Assembly (NCBI RefSeq): GCF_001514305.1
Contig: NZ_KQ949102.1
Location: 62,001-126,000 of the forward strand
Direction: 5' to 3'
Length of the DNA: 64,000 nucleotides
Origin: Streptomyces dysideae
GTDB taxonomy: Bacteria > Actinomycetota > Actinomycetes > Streptomycetales > Streptomycetaceae
Numbering within the stretch: position 1 is the stretch's first letter; each line of letters begins with the position of its first letter. Of this stretch, positions 39,517-48,136 are shown one piece after another. The position numbers and the translations under genes are program-made. Below the pieces are notes generated by a model. That model did not search any database. It worked only from the letters and a program-made list of their open reading frames with translations, and had not been told where the DNA came from.

Positions 39517-39927
39517 GTGGTGGAGGAGAAGCAGGACGGGCTGCCGCCGCGTGGGCGCCCCCGTAGAGGGCCGGGCGAGCTGGAGGCCAGTGTGCTTGCC
39601 GCGCTGGTCGGCGCGCCGGGGCCGGTGACGGCAGGCTGGGTGCGGGAGCGGATCGACCCCGCTCTCGCCTACACCACGGTGGTGACCACGCTGACGCGGT
39701 TGCACGGCAAGCAGGCCGTGGTGCGCCGCCGTGAGGGACGCTCCTACCGGTGGAGCGCCGTCGTCGACGCGGCGGGGCTGGCCGCCCGGCGCATGCACCA
39801 GGTCCTCAACAACGAGAGCGACCGGGGGGCGGTGCTCAGCCGGTTCGTCGCCGAACTGCCCCCGGACGACGAACGGTCGCTGCGGCTGAAACTCGGCACC
39901 ACCAAAAGCGCGGGTACAGGCAGTTGA
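39517..39927 (+). CDS. BlaI/MecI-family transcriptional repressor 1
   Basis: A 136-residue winged-helix protein; the GTG at 39517 is chosen because GAGAGGAG lies 6 bases upstream and the family region begins soon after. RGPGELEASVLAAL, PVTAGWVRERID and LAYTTVVTTLTRLHGKQAVV are the BlaI DNA-binding helices and wing. The C-terminal helix (RFVAELPPDDERSLRLKL) serves dimerisation. Such repressors are inactivated by a BlaR1-type sensor protease, and an M56 protease gene lies two genes downstream. A dyad operator sits upstream at 39415. Confidence 0.87.
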   Translation: MVEEKQDGLPPRGRPRRGPGELEASVLAALVGAPGPVTAGWVRERIDPALAYTTVVTTLTRLHGKQAVVRRREGRSYRWSAVVDAAGLAARRMHQVLNNESDRGAVLSRFVAELPPDDERSLRLKLGTTKSAGTGS

Positions 39928-40075
39928 GGGGTCCCGCTGCGCCAGGGCGGGCCCCTTGCTCAGCCCGTGGAAGTGGACGTCGTGGAAACGGCGTCGGGCG
40001 GGCGGACGACGGGCTCAGTACGATGAACCGCCCCCGCGGCGGCAGGCGGGGACGGGAGACGGGGAGGTTGACGGT

Positions 40076-40483
40076 ATGGCGGACCAGAACAGGGGCGGTA
40101 CCGAGCAGTCCCCGCGCCGACGCGGCCAGGGGGAGCTGGAGGGGCAGGTGCTCGCCGTGCTGGGCCAGGCTCCCGGGGCGGTTCCTGTGGCCTGGGTCCA
40201 GGAGCGCCTCGGCGGCACCCTCGCCTACACCACGGTGATCACCATCCTGACCCGGCTGCACGCCAAGGGCGCGGTCGCCCGCCGGCGGGCGGGCCGTTCG
40301 TTCGAGTGGACCGCCGTCGCCGACGCCGCCGGGCTGGCCGCGTTGCGGATGCGGAGGGTCCTGGACGCCGAGAGCGACCGGGAGGCGGTCCTGGCCCGCT
40401 TCCTGACCAGCCTGACGCCGGGGGACGAACAGGTGCTGCGCGATCTGCTGGCAGCCCAGGGCCCCGGAGAAGGGGAAGGCTGA
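40076..40483 (+). CDS. BlaI/MecI-family transcriptional repressor 2
   Basis: A 135-residue paralogue of the preceding gene (QGELEGQVLAVLGQAPGAVP, LAYTTVITILTRLHAKGAVA). Start ATG 40076 with GGGGAGG upstream. It lies 5 bases before the M56 membrane protease gene, so the two form one unit. Tandem BlaI paralogues may form heterodimers or divide targets. No separate operator dyad is visible directly before it. Confidence 0.87.
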   Translation: MADQNRGGTEQSPRRRGQGELEGQVLAVLGQAPGAVPVAWVQERLGGTLAYTTVITILTRLHAKGAVARRRAGRSFEWTAVADAAGLAALRMRRVLDAESDREAVLARFLTSLTPGDEQVLRDLLAAQGPGEGEG

Positions 40484-40488
40484 ACGCC

Positions 40489-41418
40489 ATGGGGGTCTTC
40501 GTCTTCCTGCCGCTGGTGCTGCCGTTAACGGCCTGGCCCATCGCCCGCCTTGCCGAACAGCATCTGCATCCCAGGGCGGCGACCTGGCTGCTGTCGGCCG
40601 TCGCCGGAGTGCTCGCGGTGTGCAGCACCCTGTGCCTGGCCCTGCTGATGGTGGTCGGCACCGCGCAGCTGCCCGGCAACCCGCTGCCCGACGGCTGGTC
40701 CGACCCTGAGGTCCGCGAGGCGGTGCCCTACGACGAGATCGCGGGCAAGGCCGCCATCCCCGCCCTGATCGCGGTGCTCGCCGCCTGTACGCGGACGGCG
40801 TGGCGCCACCACCGCGTGCGCCGCCGGGCCGAACGCGCCCTTGCGGGCCTGCCGGCAACGCCGGTGGCGGTGCTGCCCGACGAACAGCCGTACGCCTACG
40901 CGCTGCCCGGCAGGCGGAACCGGATCGTGGTCACCACCGGGATGCTGGCCGGGCTCGGTTCGGCCGAGCGGCGGGCGCTGTTCGCCCACGAGCGCGTCCA
41001 TCTGGCCCGCCGCCACCACCGGTTCCTGCTCACCGTGCAGCTCGCCGCACGGGCCAACCCCTTCCTGCGGCCCCTGCGGACCGCCGTCACGTACTTGGCC
41101 GAGCGGTGGGCGGACGAAGAGGCGGCCGGCGCTGTCGGCAGCCGGCGCACCGTGGCACTGGCGATCGGCAAGTCCGCACTGATCTCCCGGGGGGCGCCCA
41201 TCGCCACGCTCGCGCACTTCGCGGCCCCAGGTCCAGTACCGCGCCGGGTCGCCGCCCTGCTCGGGCCGGCTCCCGCCACACGGATCTGGCCGCCGGTCTT
41301 CACCAGGGTGGGCCTGGCCGCCTGGACAGCTGCTGCGGGCACCACCGCATCGGCGCTGTCCTCGGCGAACGCGGCTGTCACCCTGTTCCTCATCCTGCAC
41401 GCCGCCACCCCGATGTAG
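40489..41418 (+). CDS. BlaR1-like M56 membrane metalloprotease
   Basis: A 309-residue membrane protein. Two N-terminal spans (about 3-17 and 33-60) and one further span near 95-110 precede the peptidase region with the zinc motif HERVH in ALFAHERVHLARRHHRFLL. A C-terminal span ends the protein. It lacks the penicillin-sensing domain of full BlaR1, as in most actinomycete M56 proteins. It probably cleaves the BlaI repressors encoded just upstream in response to an envelope signal. Codon 13 is TTA (in LVLPLTAW), which suggests bldA-dependent, developmental expression. Confidence 0.85.
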   Translation: MGVFVFLPLVLPLTAWPIARLAEQHLHPRAATWLLSAVAGVLAVCSTLCLALLMVVGTAQLPGNPLPDGWSDPEVREAVPYDEIAGKAAIPALIAVLAACTRTAWRHHRVRRRAERALAGLPATPVAVLPDEQPYAYALPGRRNRIVVTTGMLAGLGSAERRALFAHERVHLARRHHRFLLTVQLAARANPFLRPLRTAVTYLAERWADEEAAGAVGSRRTVALAIGKSALISRGAPIATLAHFAAPGPVPRRVAALLGPAPATRIWPPVFTRVGLAAWTAAAGTTASALSSANAAVTLFLILHAATPM

Positions 41419-41443
41419 CCGGAGCCGCCGTGCATGGCGAGAA

Positions 41444-41476
41444 GGGGTGCTGCCGCCCGTCCGGCGGCAGCACCCC
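41444..41476. terminator. bidirectional stem-loop between M56 and GlsB genes
   Basis: Arms GGGGTGCTGCCG and CGGCAGCACCCC pair perfectly around a short loop between two convergent genes, so it can end both transcripts. Confidence 0.7.
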
Positions 41477-41490
41477 GTCCGGCTGCCAGG

Positions 41491-41754
41491 TCAGTGGCGG
41501 GCTTTGAAGCGTTCGAGTGCGGCCACGCCCACGGCGGCGAGTCCGATCTGGATGAGCCATTCGATCCAGTCGACGCCCTTGGTGTCCGCCACTCCCAGGC
41601 CCGCGGCGATACCGGTGCCGACGAAGGCCGCGGCGATACCGACGCCGATCGTCCACAGCACGCCGATGCGCTGACGGCCCGGCAGAACCAGCCGTCCCAG
41701 CGTGCCCACGATGACGCCGATCACGATGGCACTGATGATCCCGGAGATCTCCAT
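41491..41754 (-). CDS. GlsB/YeaQ/YmgE-family stress membrane protein
   Basis: An 87-residue protein with three predicted membrane segments. IISAIVIGVIVGTLGRLVLP, GRQRIGVLWTIGVGIAAAFV and IGLAAVGVAAL mark the family. Members are small general-stress membrane proteins of uncertain function. It follows terB by 30 bases on the same strand, and both may be transcribed from the promoter near 42305. Confidence 0.85.
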   Translation of the reverse strand: MEISGIISAIVIGVIVGTLGRLVLPGRQRIGVLWTIGVGIAAAFVGTGIAAGLGVADTKGVDWIEWLIQIGLAAVGVAALERFKARH

Positions 41755-41784
41755 ACTCGTCCCCTTCCCTGCCCCGCGTGGGGC

Positions 41785-42240
41785 TTAGAGGTCGAACTCG
41801 TGCGGCGGCAGGTCGAGGGTGAAGCAGGCCTCGCGGACGATCGCCTGCTCGGTCTTGTCGAAGTCGCCGTCGGCGCCGCCGATGACGATGCCGATCTGGA
41901 TCACGGCGCGGGCCTCGGCGGGCTTCTTCTTCGCCTTGGCGATCTCCTGCAGCACGCTGACCTTGCCGAAGTCGAAGTCGGCCGTCAGCTTGTTCAGATT
42001 GTCCTCGAAGCGCCGCTGAAGGTCCATGGCATCGAAGTTCTGCAGCACCTCGTTGGTGGCGATCAGCTGCGCCACCCGGCGACGCTCGGACGGGTCGATC
42101 GTGCCGTCCGCGGCGGCGACCAGCGCGCACATCGCCATGGAAGCGTCACGGAAGGCGCCGCTCTTAAGGTCGTTCTTCTTCGCATTGAGCTGGGTCTGCA
42201 TCGTCGATGCGGACTCCTTGATGCGGTCCCACAGGGCCAT
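41785..42240 (-). CDS. terB: TerB-family tellurite resistance protein
   Basis: A 151-residue protein, ATG 42240 (MALWDRIKESASTMQTQL). The TerB/DjlA helical domain shows AMCALVAAADGTIDPSERRR and VIQIGIVIGGADGDFDKTEQ, each with a metal-binding acidic loop. TerB proteins associate with the membrane and with Ter complexes in tellurite, phage or envelope stress responses. A perfect dyad (42305-42322) matching the one before the BlaI gene lies 65 bases upstream, so this gene may belong to the BlaI regulon. Confidence 0.88.
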   Translation of the reverse strand: MALWDRIKESASTMQTQLNAKKNDLKSGAFRDASMAMCALVAAADGTIDPSERRRVAQLIATNEVLQNFDAMDLQRRFEDNLNKLTADFDFGKVSVLQEIAKAKKKPAEARAVIQIGIVIGGADGDFDKTEQAIVREACFTLDLPPHEFDL

Positions 42241-42304
42241 GCCAACTCCACACGTCTCAGGGGCCATCCGGGCCGAAACGGGGGACGGCCCGGACAACCA
42301 CTCC

Positions 42305-42322
42305 TTCTACATTGATGTAGAA
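42305..42322. promoter_or_regulatory. perfect 18-bp dyad, putative BlaI operator upstream of terB
   Basis: TTCTACAT-TG-ATGTAGAA is a perfect palindrome in the promoter region of terB. Its core (TCTAC-N6-GTAGA) is the same as at 39415-39430. Confidence 0.6.
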
Positions 42323-42354
42323 GCTACCAGGGGTGGCAAGAGCGCGAGGGCTCC

Positions 42355-42492
42355 TCAGTCCTCGCCGCCCTCCTCGTCCTCGTCGTCGCCTTCGAAGAAG
42401 TCGCCCACCTCGTCGACGACTTCGGCCGCGACCATGCCACCGACCACACCGACGGCGAGGCCCGCCGCGCCGGCGGCGACCACGGTTCCCAT
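42355..42492 (-). CDS. small Gly/Ala-rich protein with acidic tail, unknown
   Basis: A 45-residue frame, MGTVVAAGAAGLAVGVVGGM followed by an acidic end (DEVGDFFEGDDEDEEGGED). The hydrophobic half could span or dip into a membrane. It may be the surviving C-terminus of a longer protein, because similar glycine-rich tails end some stress proteins. It lies upstream of terB on the same strand. Not recognised as a defined family. Confidence 0.4.
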   Translation of the reverse strand: MGTVVAAGAAGLAVGVVGGMVAAEVVDEVGDFFEGDDEDEEGGED

Positions 42493-42533
42493 GCCGGGCC
42501 CCGAGCGGTGCCCGTGGCCCTCGGTTCTTGATC

Positions 42534-42576
42534 CCGCCGGGCGGCAGGCCCTGAAAGGGGGTCCGCCGCCCGGCGG
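42534..42576 (-). terminator. stem-loop after the small helical gene
   Basis: Perfect 12-bp arms CCGCCGGGCGGC (42534-42545) and GCCGCCCGGCGG (42565-42576), 7 bases beyond the stop at 42584 on the minus strand. Confidence 0.65.
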
Positions 42577-42583
42577 AAGTGGG

Positions 42584-42805
42584 TTACTTGGCGGAGGTGT
42601 CGAGCGCGGCCAGGGCCTGCGCCCAGCGCGCGTACTTCAGCTCGGCCAGATCGGCGACCGTCTTGACGCCGAACGCCTCCTGAAGGAGGTCACCCTGCCG
42701 GTCCGAGACCCCCTTCAGCGCGGAGACCGGCGCGGCGAGGATCTCCGGCAGACTCTTGTCCGCCCACGCCTTGTCCAGCACCTTGTCCAGGTCGATCGAA
42801 GCCAC
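42584..42805 (-). CDS. small conserved helix-hairpin-helix-like protein
   Basis: A 73-residue protein (MASIDLDKVLDKAWADKSLP). The block PVSALKGVSDRQGDLLQEAF and VKTVADLAELKYARWAQAL resembles the helix-hairpin-helix repeats of RNA polymerase alpha C-terminal and DUF4332-like domains. Small actinobacterial proteins with this layout are known but have no assigned role that I can name. It has its own terminator. Upstream is only gene debris, so the promoter must lie close to 42810. Confidence 0.6.
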   Translation of the reverse strand: MASIDLDKVLDKAWADKSLPEILAAPVSALKGVSDRQGDLLQEAFGVKTVADLAELKYARWAQALAALDTSAK

Positions 42806-42837
42806 GACAGCCCTCCCAGGGAAAGGACTCCAGCGAG

Positions 42838-42910
42838 GCCGGGCTGCCGATCACCAGCGAGGTCACCGTGATGCCCAGCTGGGCGCCGGAAAGCTGGACG
42901 CCCTGGGCGC
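42838..42910 (-). pseudogene. CNNM/hemolysin C-type transporter, N-terminal fragment
   Basis: The minus strand reads AQGVQLSGAQLGITVTSLVIG, the hallmark of the DUF21 membrane domain of CNNM/CorC/HlyC transporters. It is too short to be functional. The C-terminal fragment of the same kind of gene lies immediately beside it on the opposite strand. Confidence 0.6.
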
Positions 42911-43124
42911 CGCCGAGCGCACCCGGCCCTTCCCGCGCAGCGCCCTGCACCCGGTCATCCAGGTCGAGATCGACACCCCGCTGGACGGCACCATGACCGC
43001 CATACGCGCCGCCGGCACCCACCTGGCCGCCGTCACCGGAAAGAAGGGCACTGTCATCGGCTTCGTGACCATGGAAGACGTCCTGGAGGAACTGGTCGGC
43101 CCCAGCCCCTCCGGGGCGGCCTGA
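42911..43124 (+). pseudogene. CNNM/hemolysin C-type transporter, C-terminal CBS fragment
   Basis: The plus strand reads HPVIQVEIDTPLDGTMTAIR, GTHLAAVTGKKGTVIGFVTM and EDVLEELVG, then a stop at 43124. This is the second CBS domain and the usual end of CNNM/CorC proteins. Most of the gene is gone. Orientation is opposite to the DUF21 fragment next to it, so an inversion accompanied the deletion. Confidence 0.7.
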
Positions 43125-43353
43125 GCCGTCCGGCAGCCGGGACGGTTGCGACCTTGGGAGCGATTGAGATCGGGGCGTGCCGGCCTGGCGAGTCGGCTGA
43201 TGGGTGATCAGCAGGCGGCCTGCCGGACGAGCACCGGTTCGGTACAGGGCAGGGTGGGAACAGGCCGCACGGGCCCAGGCTTGCGTCACAACTTCCCCAA
43301 CTCGTGCGGCCCTTCTCGCGTCACGGGCCGGAGCGAGGCGCGATACTCGCCCA

Positions 43354-44220
43354 GTGGACTCGATCTACCGCAGTACGGCGGGCAAGGAGCTCATCCGGCG
43401 CTGGTGCCTCGACCAGCTCGCCGCATGGCCGGTACCGCATGAACGGAAGACGGTGACCGCCAAGGACGCGCAGACCCATATTGTCCTCGCCGGCTCCGGC
43501 GCGACGACGGTCGTGTTCGTCCCGGGCACCAATTTCAACGCCGCCGCGTCCCTGCCGCTGGCCACGGCCCTGGTCGCCGCCGGCTACCGGGTCCTGCTGG
43601 TGGACGTCCCTGGCCAGCCCGGTCTCAGCTCTGGCGAACGTGGTCTCTCCGGCGGCCGGCTGTCCTGGTATGGGGCGTGGTTGAGCGAGGCGATCGAGAA
43701 GATCTCGTCCGGGCCGGTAGCGGTGATGGGCCACTCCTTCGGTGCCGCCATTGCCCTGTCCAGCGACTCTGCCCGGATCGGCCGGCTCGTTCTGGTTTCC
43801 CCTGGCGGACTGACCAGGCTGAGGTTGACCCCCACGGTGCTGGCCGCCTCGGCCGCCTGGTTCCTGCGGCCCGCACCGACGCACAGTGCCCGGCTCCTGC
43901 GCGCCATGCTCGCGCCCGGCCATCCACCGCGCGAGGAACTGGTGAACTGGATGACACTGGTCGCCCGGCACTCGCGCTCCAGCGGGGCGCCCGGCGCTGC
44001 CACCCTGCCCGCGCGGTCCATTCCCCGCCTGGTCGTCACCGGGGAGCACGATGTCTTCCTCCCTCCGCGGCGGCTCGGCCCGGCAGTGCGCGGCACGCTC
44101 GGCGCTGAGCTGGGTGTGGTCTCCCAGGCCGGACACCTCGTGGTCGAAGAGCGCCCCGAATACCTGTCCACCTTGCTGGACAGTCCGGGCCAGTCCGCCT
44201 CCGACGCCCCCGTGGGGTAG
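43354..44220 (+). CDS. alpha/beta hydrolase
   Basis: A 288-residue protein; the GTG at 43354 (VDSIYRSTAGKELIRRWC) fits the family start, though the ribosome site is weak. The fold is clear: oxyanion block VVFVPGTNFNAAASLPL, nucleophile elbow MGHSFGAAIAL with Ser, acid in VVTGEHDVFLPP, and His in SQAGHLVVEERPEY. It would hydrolyse an ester, lactone or similar bond in the cytoplasm. The neighbours give no clue to the substrate. Confidence 0.85.
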   Translation: MDSIYRSTAGKELIRRWCLDQLAAWPVPHERKTVTAKDAQTHIVLAGSGATTVVFVPGTNFNAAASLPLATALVAAGYRVLLVDVPGQPGLSSGERGLSGGRLSWYGAWLSEAIEKISSGPVAVMGHSFGAAIALSSDSARIGRLVLVSPGGLTRLRLTPTVLAASAAWFLRPAPTHSARLLRAMLAPGHPPREELVNWMTLVARHSRSSGAPGAATLPARSIPRLVVTGEHDVFLPPRRLGPAVRGTLGAELGVVSQAGHLVVEERPEYLSTLLDSPGQSASDAPVG

Positions 44221-44406
44221 CCGATCATCCGAGTGCCGTCTGCCAGCCGTATCCAGGACTCGGGCCCACACAAGCGGGGCACTCCTGACGCTCCCCAAGT
44301 CGTCAGCCTGCCGGGCAGGAACGCTGTGGCATCGACGGACCTGACCGGGCGGGCGCCGCAGCGCAGGGCCGCGCCAAACTGCCACCTCCCCGATGCGCTG
44401 TCCTGG

Positions 44407-45288
44407 TCAGGTCAAGTCAGACCGGACGACGGCGACGGGGCAGTGCGCGTGATGCAGGACAGCCTGGCTGACCGAGCCGAGCAGCAGCCCCGCGAAGCCG
44501 CCCCGGCCCCGCGCCCCGACGACAACGAGCTGGGCGCTCTCGCTCGCCTCGATCAGCGCCGGACGGGTGCGGTCCTGCACCAGACGGCGGCGGACCGTGA
44601 CGCCGGGGTACCGCGTCAGGTGACCGGACAGCGCCTCGGCCAGCAGCCGCTCCTCCTCGTCGCGGAGCCGGTCCACGTCGTACAGCACGGCGGGCGGATC
44701 CCCGGGGCCGTGGTACGCGCGCTCGGTCCAGGTGCTCCACGCGTGCAGAGCGAGCAGGCCCGTACCCCGCAGCGAAGCCTCGGCAAAGGCGAAGTCGACC
44801 GCCCTCTCCCCGGCCGGGGAGCCGTCGACGGCCAGCAGCACGGGGCCGGTGGGATCCGGCCGCCCCCGCACGACGACGACCGGACAGTGCCCATGGGCGG
44901 CCAGGTGCACGGCCACCGACCCCAGCAACAGACTATTGAACGTGCCCAGCCCCCGGCTGCCGACCACAACCAGCCCCGCCGCACGCGACTGCGCCGCCAG
45001 CACCCCTACCGGCTCACCGCCGATCACGGCGTGGGACACCTCCACCTCCGGGGCTACAGCGCGCGCCCGCGCGACCGCTTCGGCCACCGTGCGTTCGACC
45101 AGCCGGTGCAGCTCACCCTCGACCGGCCCCAAAGGCGACGGTCCGAGTGGTGCATGCAGGCCGGGCCAGACGAACGCGTGCACCACCCGCAGCCCGATCC
45201 CGCGCATCGATGCCTCCCCCGCCGCGACCTCCACTGCGGCAAGACTCGGCTCCGAGCCGTCCACTCCCACCACCACGGGTCCGCTCAT
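44407..45288 (-). CDS. universal stress protein, two UspA domains
   Basis: A 293-residue tandem UspA protein. Both halves keep the ATP-binding pattern G-x2-G-x9-G-S: VVGSRGLGTFNSLLLGSV near 125-145 and VVGARGRGGFAGLLLGSV near 255-275. Start ATG 45288 (MSGPVVVGVDGSEPSL). Such proteins accumulate under hypoxia, starvation or dormancy and may sense ATP. It stands alone, convergent with the alpha/beta hydrolase. Confidence 0.92.
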   Translation of the reverse strand: MSGPVVVGVDGSEPSLAAVEVAAGEASMRGIGLRVVHAFVWPGLHAPLGPSPLGPVEGELHRLVERTVAEAVARARAVAPEVEVSHAVIGGEPVGVLAAQSRAAGLVVVGSRGLGTFNSLLLGSVAVHLAAHGHCPVVVVRGRPDPTGPVLLAVDGSPAGERAVDFAFAEASLRGTGLLALHAWSTWTERAYHGPGDPPAVLYDVDRLRDEEERLLAEALSGHLTRYPGVTVRRRLVQDRTRPALIEASESAQLVVVGARGRGGFAGLLLGSVSQAVLHHAHCPVAVVRSDLT

Positions 45289-45714
45289 GATTCCTCTCCC
45301 ATCCCGCGCAGAGCACGGCACGGCATCTCCAGACTCACGCAGGTTCCCGGCCGTCGCCACGGGCCGGGCGACGGCCACCAGGGCCACCCGGCCTCCGGTC
45401 CGCCGACGGCGGAAGCCGCACCGACGCCCTCGCGGAGTTCACGGCCGCGCACCATGCCCCATCTGCTGGGCTGTGGTGCACACGACAGATGATGGATCTC
45501 GTGGCCCGAGACACAGGTGATCCACGACCGGTGAGCTCTCGCACCCGGTGACCGCTGCCCCAGCTGCCTGCCCTCCGGCCAGTCGGTCTTTGCCCGCCGG
45601 GTCGCGGCACGGGCGGCCGGATCCTGGTCGGCGAACCCGGTTTGGCGCCCGCACCCTTTAAGATCCACACCTGTTGGAGCGCCGGAACAGGTCTGCGAGG
45701 AATCGAATCACCCC
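45289..45714. other. 426-base intergenic region, no gene seen
   Basis: Lies between the divergent universal stress protein and ion channel genes. Overlapping open frames on both strands have no family features. It should hold two divergent promoters; I could not place them. Confidence 0.4.
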
Positions 45715-46569
45715 ATGTCCGAACGGACCGCCGCGCAGTTACGGCACGCCCTGGCCGACCACAGCCGCCGCATCGTGGACTCGGCGGCGTTCACCGCCAC
45801 CGTCTTCTGCCTTATCGCGGGCAACGCCGCGCTGCTGGGCATCGAAACCTACGCCGGCATCGTGGACGAATGGCACAGCATCCTTCACGCCGCAGAGCTT
45901 GCCTTCCTCGCCGCGTTCACCGCCGAGATCCTGCTGCGGACCGCCGCCCACGCCGACCGCCCCAAGGACTTCCTCCGCGATCCGTGGAACGTGTTCGACC
46001 TGCTCGTCGTCACCGTGGCTTTCCTGCCGTTCGCCCGTGAGAACGCCACCGTGCTGCGGCTGCTCCGGCTGGCCAGGGTGGCGCGCGCGGCGCGTTTCCT
46101 GCCCCAGCTGCGGATCGTGATCGTGGCCGTCGGCAAGAGCCTTCCCGGAACGCTGAGTTTCCTGCTGGTCGGGGCACTGCTGCTGTATGTGTACGCCATG
46201 GTCGGCTGGGTGTTCTTCGCCGACGACGACCCCGAGCACTACGGCTCCCTCGGCCGCGCCGTTCTCACCCTCTTCCTCCTCATCACCCTCGACGGCCTCG
46301 GCGACGCCGTCCGCGCGGGCCTGGAAATCTCCCGCTGGACCATCCTCTACTTCGCCTCCTACGTCCTGCTCGGCTCCTTCGTCCTGGTCAACCTCCTCAT
46401 CGGCGTCGTCATCAACTCCCTCGAAGAAGCCCGCGAACTCGAAGCACCCACCCGGCAGCCCCAGGTACAACCCGCCACGCCCGACGCCCGACGCCTGCAC
46501 GAGCGCTTCGCAACAGCCCGCCAAGCACTCGACGCCCTGGAAGCCGAACTGACCGCCGCTGTGCGCACG
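45715..46569 (+). CDS. voltage-gated-type ion channel (NaChBac-like), natural stop lost
   Basis: About 285 residues form a six-span channel subunit. The S4 voltage sensor is VLRLLRLARVARAARFLPQL with regularly spaced arginines. The pore loop LFLLITLDGLGDAV replaces the TLESW-type filter of sodium channels, and S6 is VLLGSFVLVNLLIGVVINSL. The coiled-coil-like tail (RRLHERFATARQALDALEAE) is typical. There is no stop: the frame stays open to 47838, antisense to the permease gene, giving a 707-residue reading whose last 420 residues look artificial. A deletion probably fused the channel's 3' end to the permease 3' end at about 46565. Confidence 0.8.
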
Positions 46570-48057
46570 TCAGGTGGCGTCGACGTCGGTGGTGGCGAGC
46601 TTGGCGTAGACGTCGGGCCGGGTGCGGCGGATGCGAGCGGCGAGAACCATGCCGGCCAGGAACACTGCCGGCGTGAGCGCGACCAGCGACCAGTTGACGG
46701 TCGGGCCGGCGCCGGTGAACAGGTCCAGGCGCTTGCAGACCAGCACGGTGGCGGCGGTGAGGAGGACGCCGGCAGCGGCGGGCGCGACCAGGGTGCGCAC
46801 GCGTCCCTCGCTGTACTCGGCGGAGTTGCGGCGGAAGAAGGCGACCACCGCGAAGGCCGCCAGCGCCTGCAGGACGAGGATGCCGACCACACCGGGCGTG
46901 TTCACCCACAGGAAGAACTCGGTGTAGGGGTCGACGCCGATCAGGGCGAAGACGGCGACGACCACGACCGCCAGGACGCTCTGGGCGATGCCGGCCACCC
47001 ACGGAGAGCCATGCCGGCTGTGCACCCGGCCCAGCCCCGAGGGGGCGACTCTCTCGACGGAGAGGGCGTAGACGTATCGGGTGATGGCGTTGTGGAAGGC
47101 GAGCAGGGCGGCGAGCACGCTGGTGACGATGAGGACGCGCTGTATGTCGGTCGCCCAGCCGCCGACGTACTGGGTCATGGCGGTGAAGAACATCTCCGCC
47201 GGGTTCTTCGCGGCGACAGCGACGGCTTGGTCGCTGCCGAACGCCTGCACGATGATCCAGGCGATGAAGGCGTAGAAGAGGCCGAGGAAGCCGACCGCCA
47301 GATAGGTGGCACGGGGCACGGTGCGGTCGGGGTCGCGGGCCTCCTCGCGGTAGATGGCGGTGGCCTCGAAGCCGATGAACGCGGCGACGGCGAGACCGAG
47401 CGGTCCGCTCATCCCCGAGACGAAGACGTTCGAAGGGGCGAAGGAGTCGAAGCTCAGCCCGCTCGCGCCGCCCTTGACCAGGACTGCGCCGGCGAGCAGC
47501 ACCAGGATGGCGGTCTCCGCGATCAGCAGGGCGGCCAGGACCTTGGCGCCGAGGTTGATGGAGCGGAAGCCCAGGAACCAGACGACGGCGATGCCGGCGA
47601 AGGCGTACACAGGCCAGGGCAGGTCGACGCCGAGGAGGTCGTTCGCGGTGGTGGAGGCGAAGAAGCCGAAGGCGCCGAACATGCCGATCTGAAGGGAGTT
47701 GTACGAGAACACCGCGACGAACGCCGCCCCCAGCCCTGCCGGACGTCCGAGACCTCGGGCGATGTACGAGTAGAAGGCGCCGGTGTTGCGGATGTACGGC
47801 GTCATCGCGGTGAAGCCCACCGCGAAGAGAACCAGTAGCACGCCGACGGCGAGATAGGCGACCGGAGCGCCGACGCCGCCGAAGAGGAGGGCGAGGGGTG
47901 CGACGCCGGCCATCACCGTGAGCGGGGCGGCCGCGGCGACGACGAAGAAGACGATGTCGGCGACGCCGAGGCTGCCGCGCTGGAGGTGAGGGCTCTGATC
48001 CGTCCCGGCGGCCGGTGGGGGCTGCTGGGGAGCGGTGGGGACGAGGGGCTCGGTCAT
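46570..48057 (-). CDS. APC-family amino acid permease
   Basis: A 495-residue protein with about 12 membrane spans. The first helices carry GVADIVFFVVAAAAPLTVMA and TGAFYSYIARGLGRPAG. The consensus block FIGFEATAIYREEARDPDRT marks the amino acid-polyamine-organocation family. The ATG at 48057 has GGAGACC upstream. It lies 79 bases after the amidohydrolase gene on the same strand, suggesting uptake of a substrate or product of that enzyme. The TetR regulator at 49945 may control both. Confidence 0.9.
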   Translation of the reverse strand: MTEPLVPTAPQQPPPAAGTDQSPHLQRGSLGVADIVFFVVAAAAPLTVMAGVAPLALLFGGVGAPVAYLAVGVLLVLFAVGFTAMTPYIRNTGAFYSYIARGLGRPAGLGAAFVAVFSYNSLQIGMFGAFGFFASTTANDLLGVDLPWPVYAFAGIAVVWFLGFRSINLGAKVLAALLIAETAILVLLAGAVLVKGGASGLSFDSFAPSNVFVSGMSGPLGLAVAAFIGFEATAIYREEARDPDRTVPRATYLAVGFLGLFYAFIAWIIVQAFGSDQAVAVAAKNPAEMFFTAMTQYVGGWATDIQRVLIVTSVLAALLAFHNAITRYVYALSVERVAPSGLGRVHSRHGSPWVAGIAQSVLAVVVVAVFALIGVDPYTEFFLWVNTPGVVGILVLQALAAFAVVAFFRRNSAEYSEGRVRTLVAPAAAGVLLTAATVLVCKRLDLFTGAGPTVNWSLVALTPAVFLAGMVLAARIRRTRPDVYAKLATTDVDAT

Positions 48058-48136
48058 GGAGGTCTCCGCGTGGTGTGTGTCGAGGAGCGGGCGATATGTC
48101 CGGGAGACGCGGACCGGTCGTGACGACGACGTGGGT

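Noticed and set aside
46570..47838. C-terminal extension of the ion channel as a real protein region
   Set aside because: It is exactly antisense to a well-conserved permease and shows low-complexity Gly/Glu/Asp/Arg composition.
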